From assembly GCA_003552885.1 (NCBI GenBank), contig PUPA01000173.1, forward strand, positions 1-6,221: a stretch of DNA of 6,221 bases, read 5' to 3'. Below the pieces are notes generated by a model. The model saw only the letters and a list, made by a program, of their open reading frames with translations, searched no databases and had not been told where the DNA came from. The stretch's first letter is position 1, and each line of letters starts with the position of its first letter. Positions 5,761-6,221 of this stretch are shown here, one piece after another. This stretch comes from Natrialbaceae archaeon. GTDB lineage: Archaea > Halobacteriota > Halobacteria > Halobacteriales > Natrialbaceae. The position numbers and the translations under genes are program-made.

Positions 5761-5940
5761 TGATGCCTTTGAACGGTTTCGGACGGTCGCGTGGGTCGGA
5801 AAGCGTCGCCGGTTCGGACGGACGGACCGTCGCCGTCGGTCGGATCCGGATCGGCCAGCGGCGATCCTCACCCGAAGCGGGTAGTCGGTTATTATCCGGA
5901 CGCGGCGGAGACGGTAGGCGGTCGATACCGCGCGGGTGAC

Positions 5941-5957
5941 CCGATCGAACGGATCGG
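5941..5957. repeat. Inverted repeat CCGATC-gaacg-GATCGG upstream of the 6001 gene
   Basis: Perfect 6-bp arms around a 5-base spacer, ending 16 bases before the TATA-like element of the next gene. The position suits an activator or regulator site, but GATC-containing palindromes are common in such GC-rich DNA, so chance is likely. Confidence 0.3.
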
Positions 5958-5963
5958 AACGGA

Positions 5964-6002
5964 AGACAGAACTAACTACCGTGATATCGTCTGTCTCGAT
6001 AT
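5964..6002 (+). promoter_or_regulatory. Promoter of the 6001 gene with two interlocked inverted repeats
   Basis: The TATA-like TAACTA (5973-5978) starts 28 bases before ATG 6001, implying a leaderless transcript. AGACAGA (5964-5970) and TCTGTCT (5990-5996) are perfect 7-bp inverted arms flanking the TATA element. ATATCG (5984-5989) and CGATAT (5997-6002) are perfect 6-bp arms whose spacer is exactly the TCTGTCT arm, and they run into the start codon. A regulator bound here would occlude TBP or the transcription start. The promoter call is good; the operator role is inference. Confidence 0.5.
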
Positions 6003-6221
6003 GTCCGAAAGCGAGGGCGGCGACGGACCCGTCACCGAACGCGTCGTGCGGGAGGCAGTCGAGAAGGGCCTCGAGACGTCGATGAGAGAGACCATCGTCG
6101 AGGCCGTCGAGGAGAGCCAGGAGACGGAATCCTCCCGGCGACGACGGTTCACGGTCGCCGGCGCGCTCGCCGCGGCCGGCGCCGTCGTCGGCTACATCCT
6201 CGGCTCCCGGCGGGGGACCGA
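6001..6221 (+). CDS. Small acidic protein with a glycine/alanine-rich membrane helix, cut by the window end
   Basis: 73 residues are visible and the frame is open at the window end. Residues 1-45 are acidic and probably helical, with two similar segments: VREAVEKGLETS (16-27) followed by MRETIVEAVEES (28-39). An RRRR cluster (46-49) precedes a hydrophobic Gly/Ala-rich stretch, TVAGALAAAGAVVGYILG (51-68), a likely single membrane helix, followed by SRRGT. Basic residues on both sides leave topology open. I recognise this as resembling uncharacterised haloarchaeal proteins but know no function. The start is supported by the TATA-like element 28 bases upstream; the ATG is probably also the first transcribed codon. 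Confidence 0.75.
   Translation, partial: MSESEGGDGPVTERVVREAVEKGLETSMRETIVEAVEESQETESSRRRRFTVAGALAAAGAVVGYILGSRRGT

Noticed and set aside
5728..5871. 48-residue N-terminal extension of the membrane protein
   Set aside because: Highly basic (many Arg), unlike haloarchaeal proteins, and it would read through the promoter at 5751-5760.

Overview
The window is about 70% G+C by eye and encodes strongly acidic proteins (many Asp/Glu, few Lys). Most genes have an AT-rich TATA-like element about 28-34 bases before the ATG and no room for a leader, the usual arrangement for leaderless haloarchaeal mRNAs. A 53-residue Sec61-beta/SecG and a short haloarchaeal-type thioredoxin confirm an archaeon of class Halobacteria. 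I see no transposase, integrase, CRISPR, tRNA or rRNA. It reads as ordinary chromosome with two minisatellite-bearing spacers.

Layout. Positions 1-1151 (+) hold the C-terminal three quarters of an FAD-dependent oxidoreductase fused to a Rieske-like domain whose second histidine ligand is replaced by arginine. A spacer with imperfect 44-bp repeats follows, then a leaderless ATP-grasp enzyme of unknown substrate (1377-2681, +). This converges with a short thioredoxin (2763-3032, -). The thioredoxin is divergent from secG (3139-3300, +), with about 106 bp of shared promoter region between them. A LplA/LipM-fold lipoate or octanoate attachment enzyme follows (3370-4200, +). The next spacer carries a 28-bp-period minisatellite and a good promoter for an NADPH-dependent FMN reductase-like flavoprotein (4454-5056, +). 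That gene converges with a predicted six-helix membrane protein of unknown function (5083-5727, -). The last spacer contains nested inverted repeats around the promoter of a small acidic protein with one C-terminal membrane helix (6001 to the window end, +).

How the genes work together. No single operon or pathway is evident: most genes have their own promoter and orientation changes four times. Redox and cofactor themes recur (Rieske-FAD oxidoreductase, thioredoxin, lipoate attachment, flavin reductase), but functional coupling is inference only. I found no convincing new multi-gene system. The observations most worth checking are the Rieske His-to-Arg substitution, the symmetric elements around the promoter at 5964-6002, the two spacer minisatellites and the Cys144-bearing lipoate enzyme.
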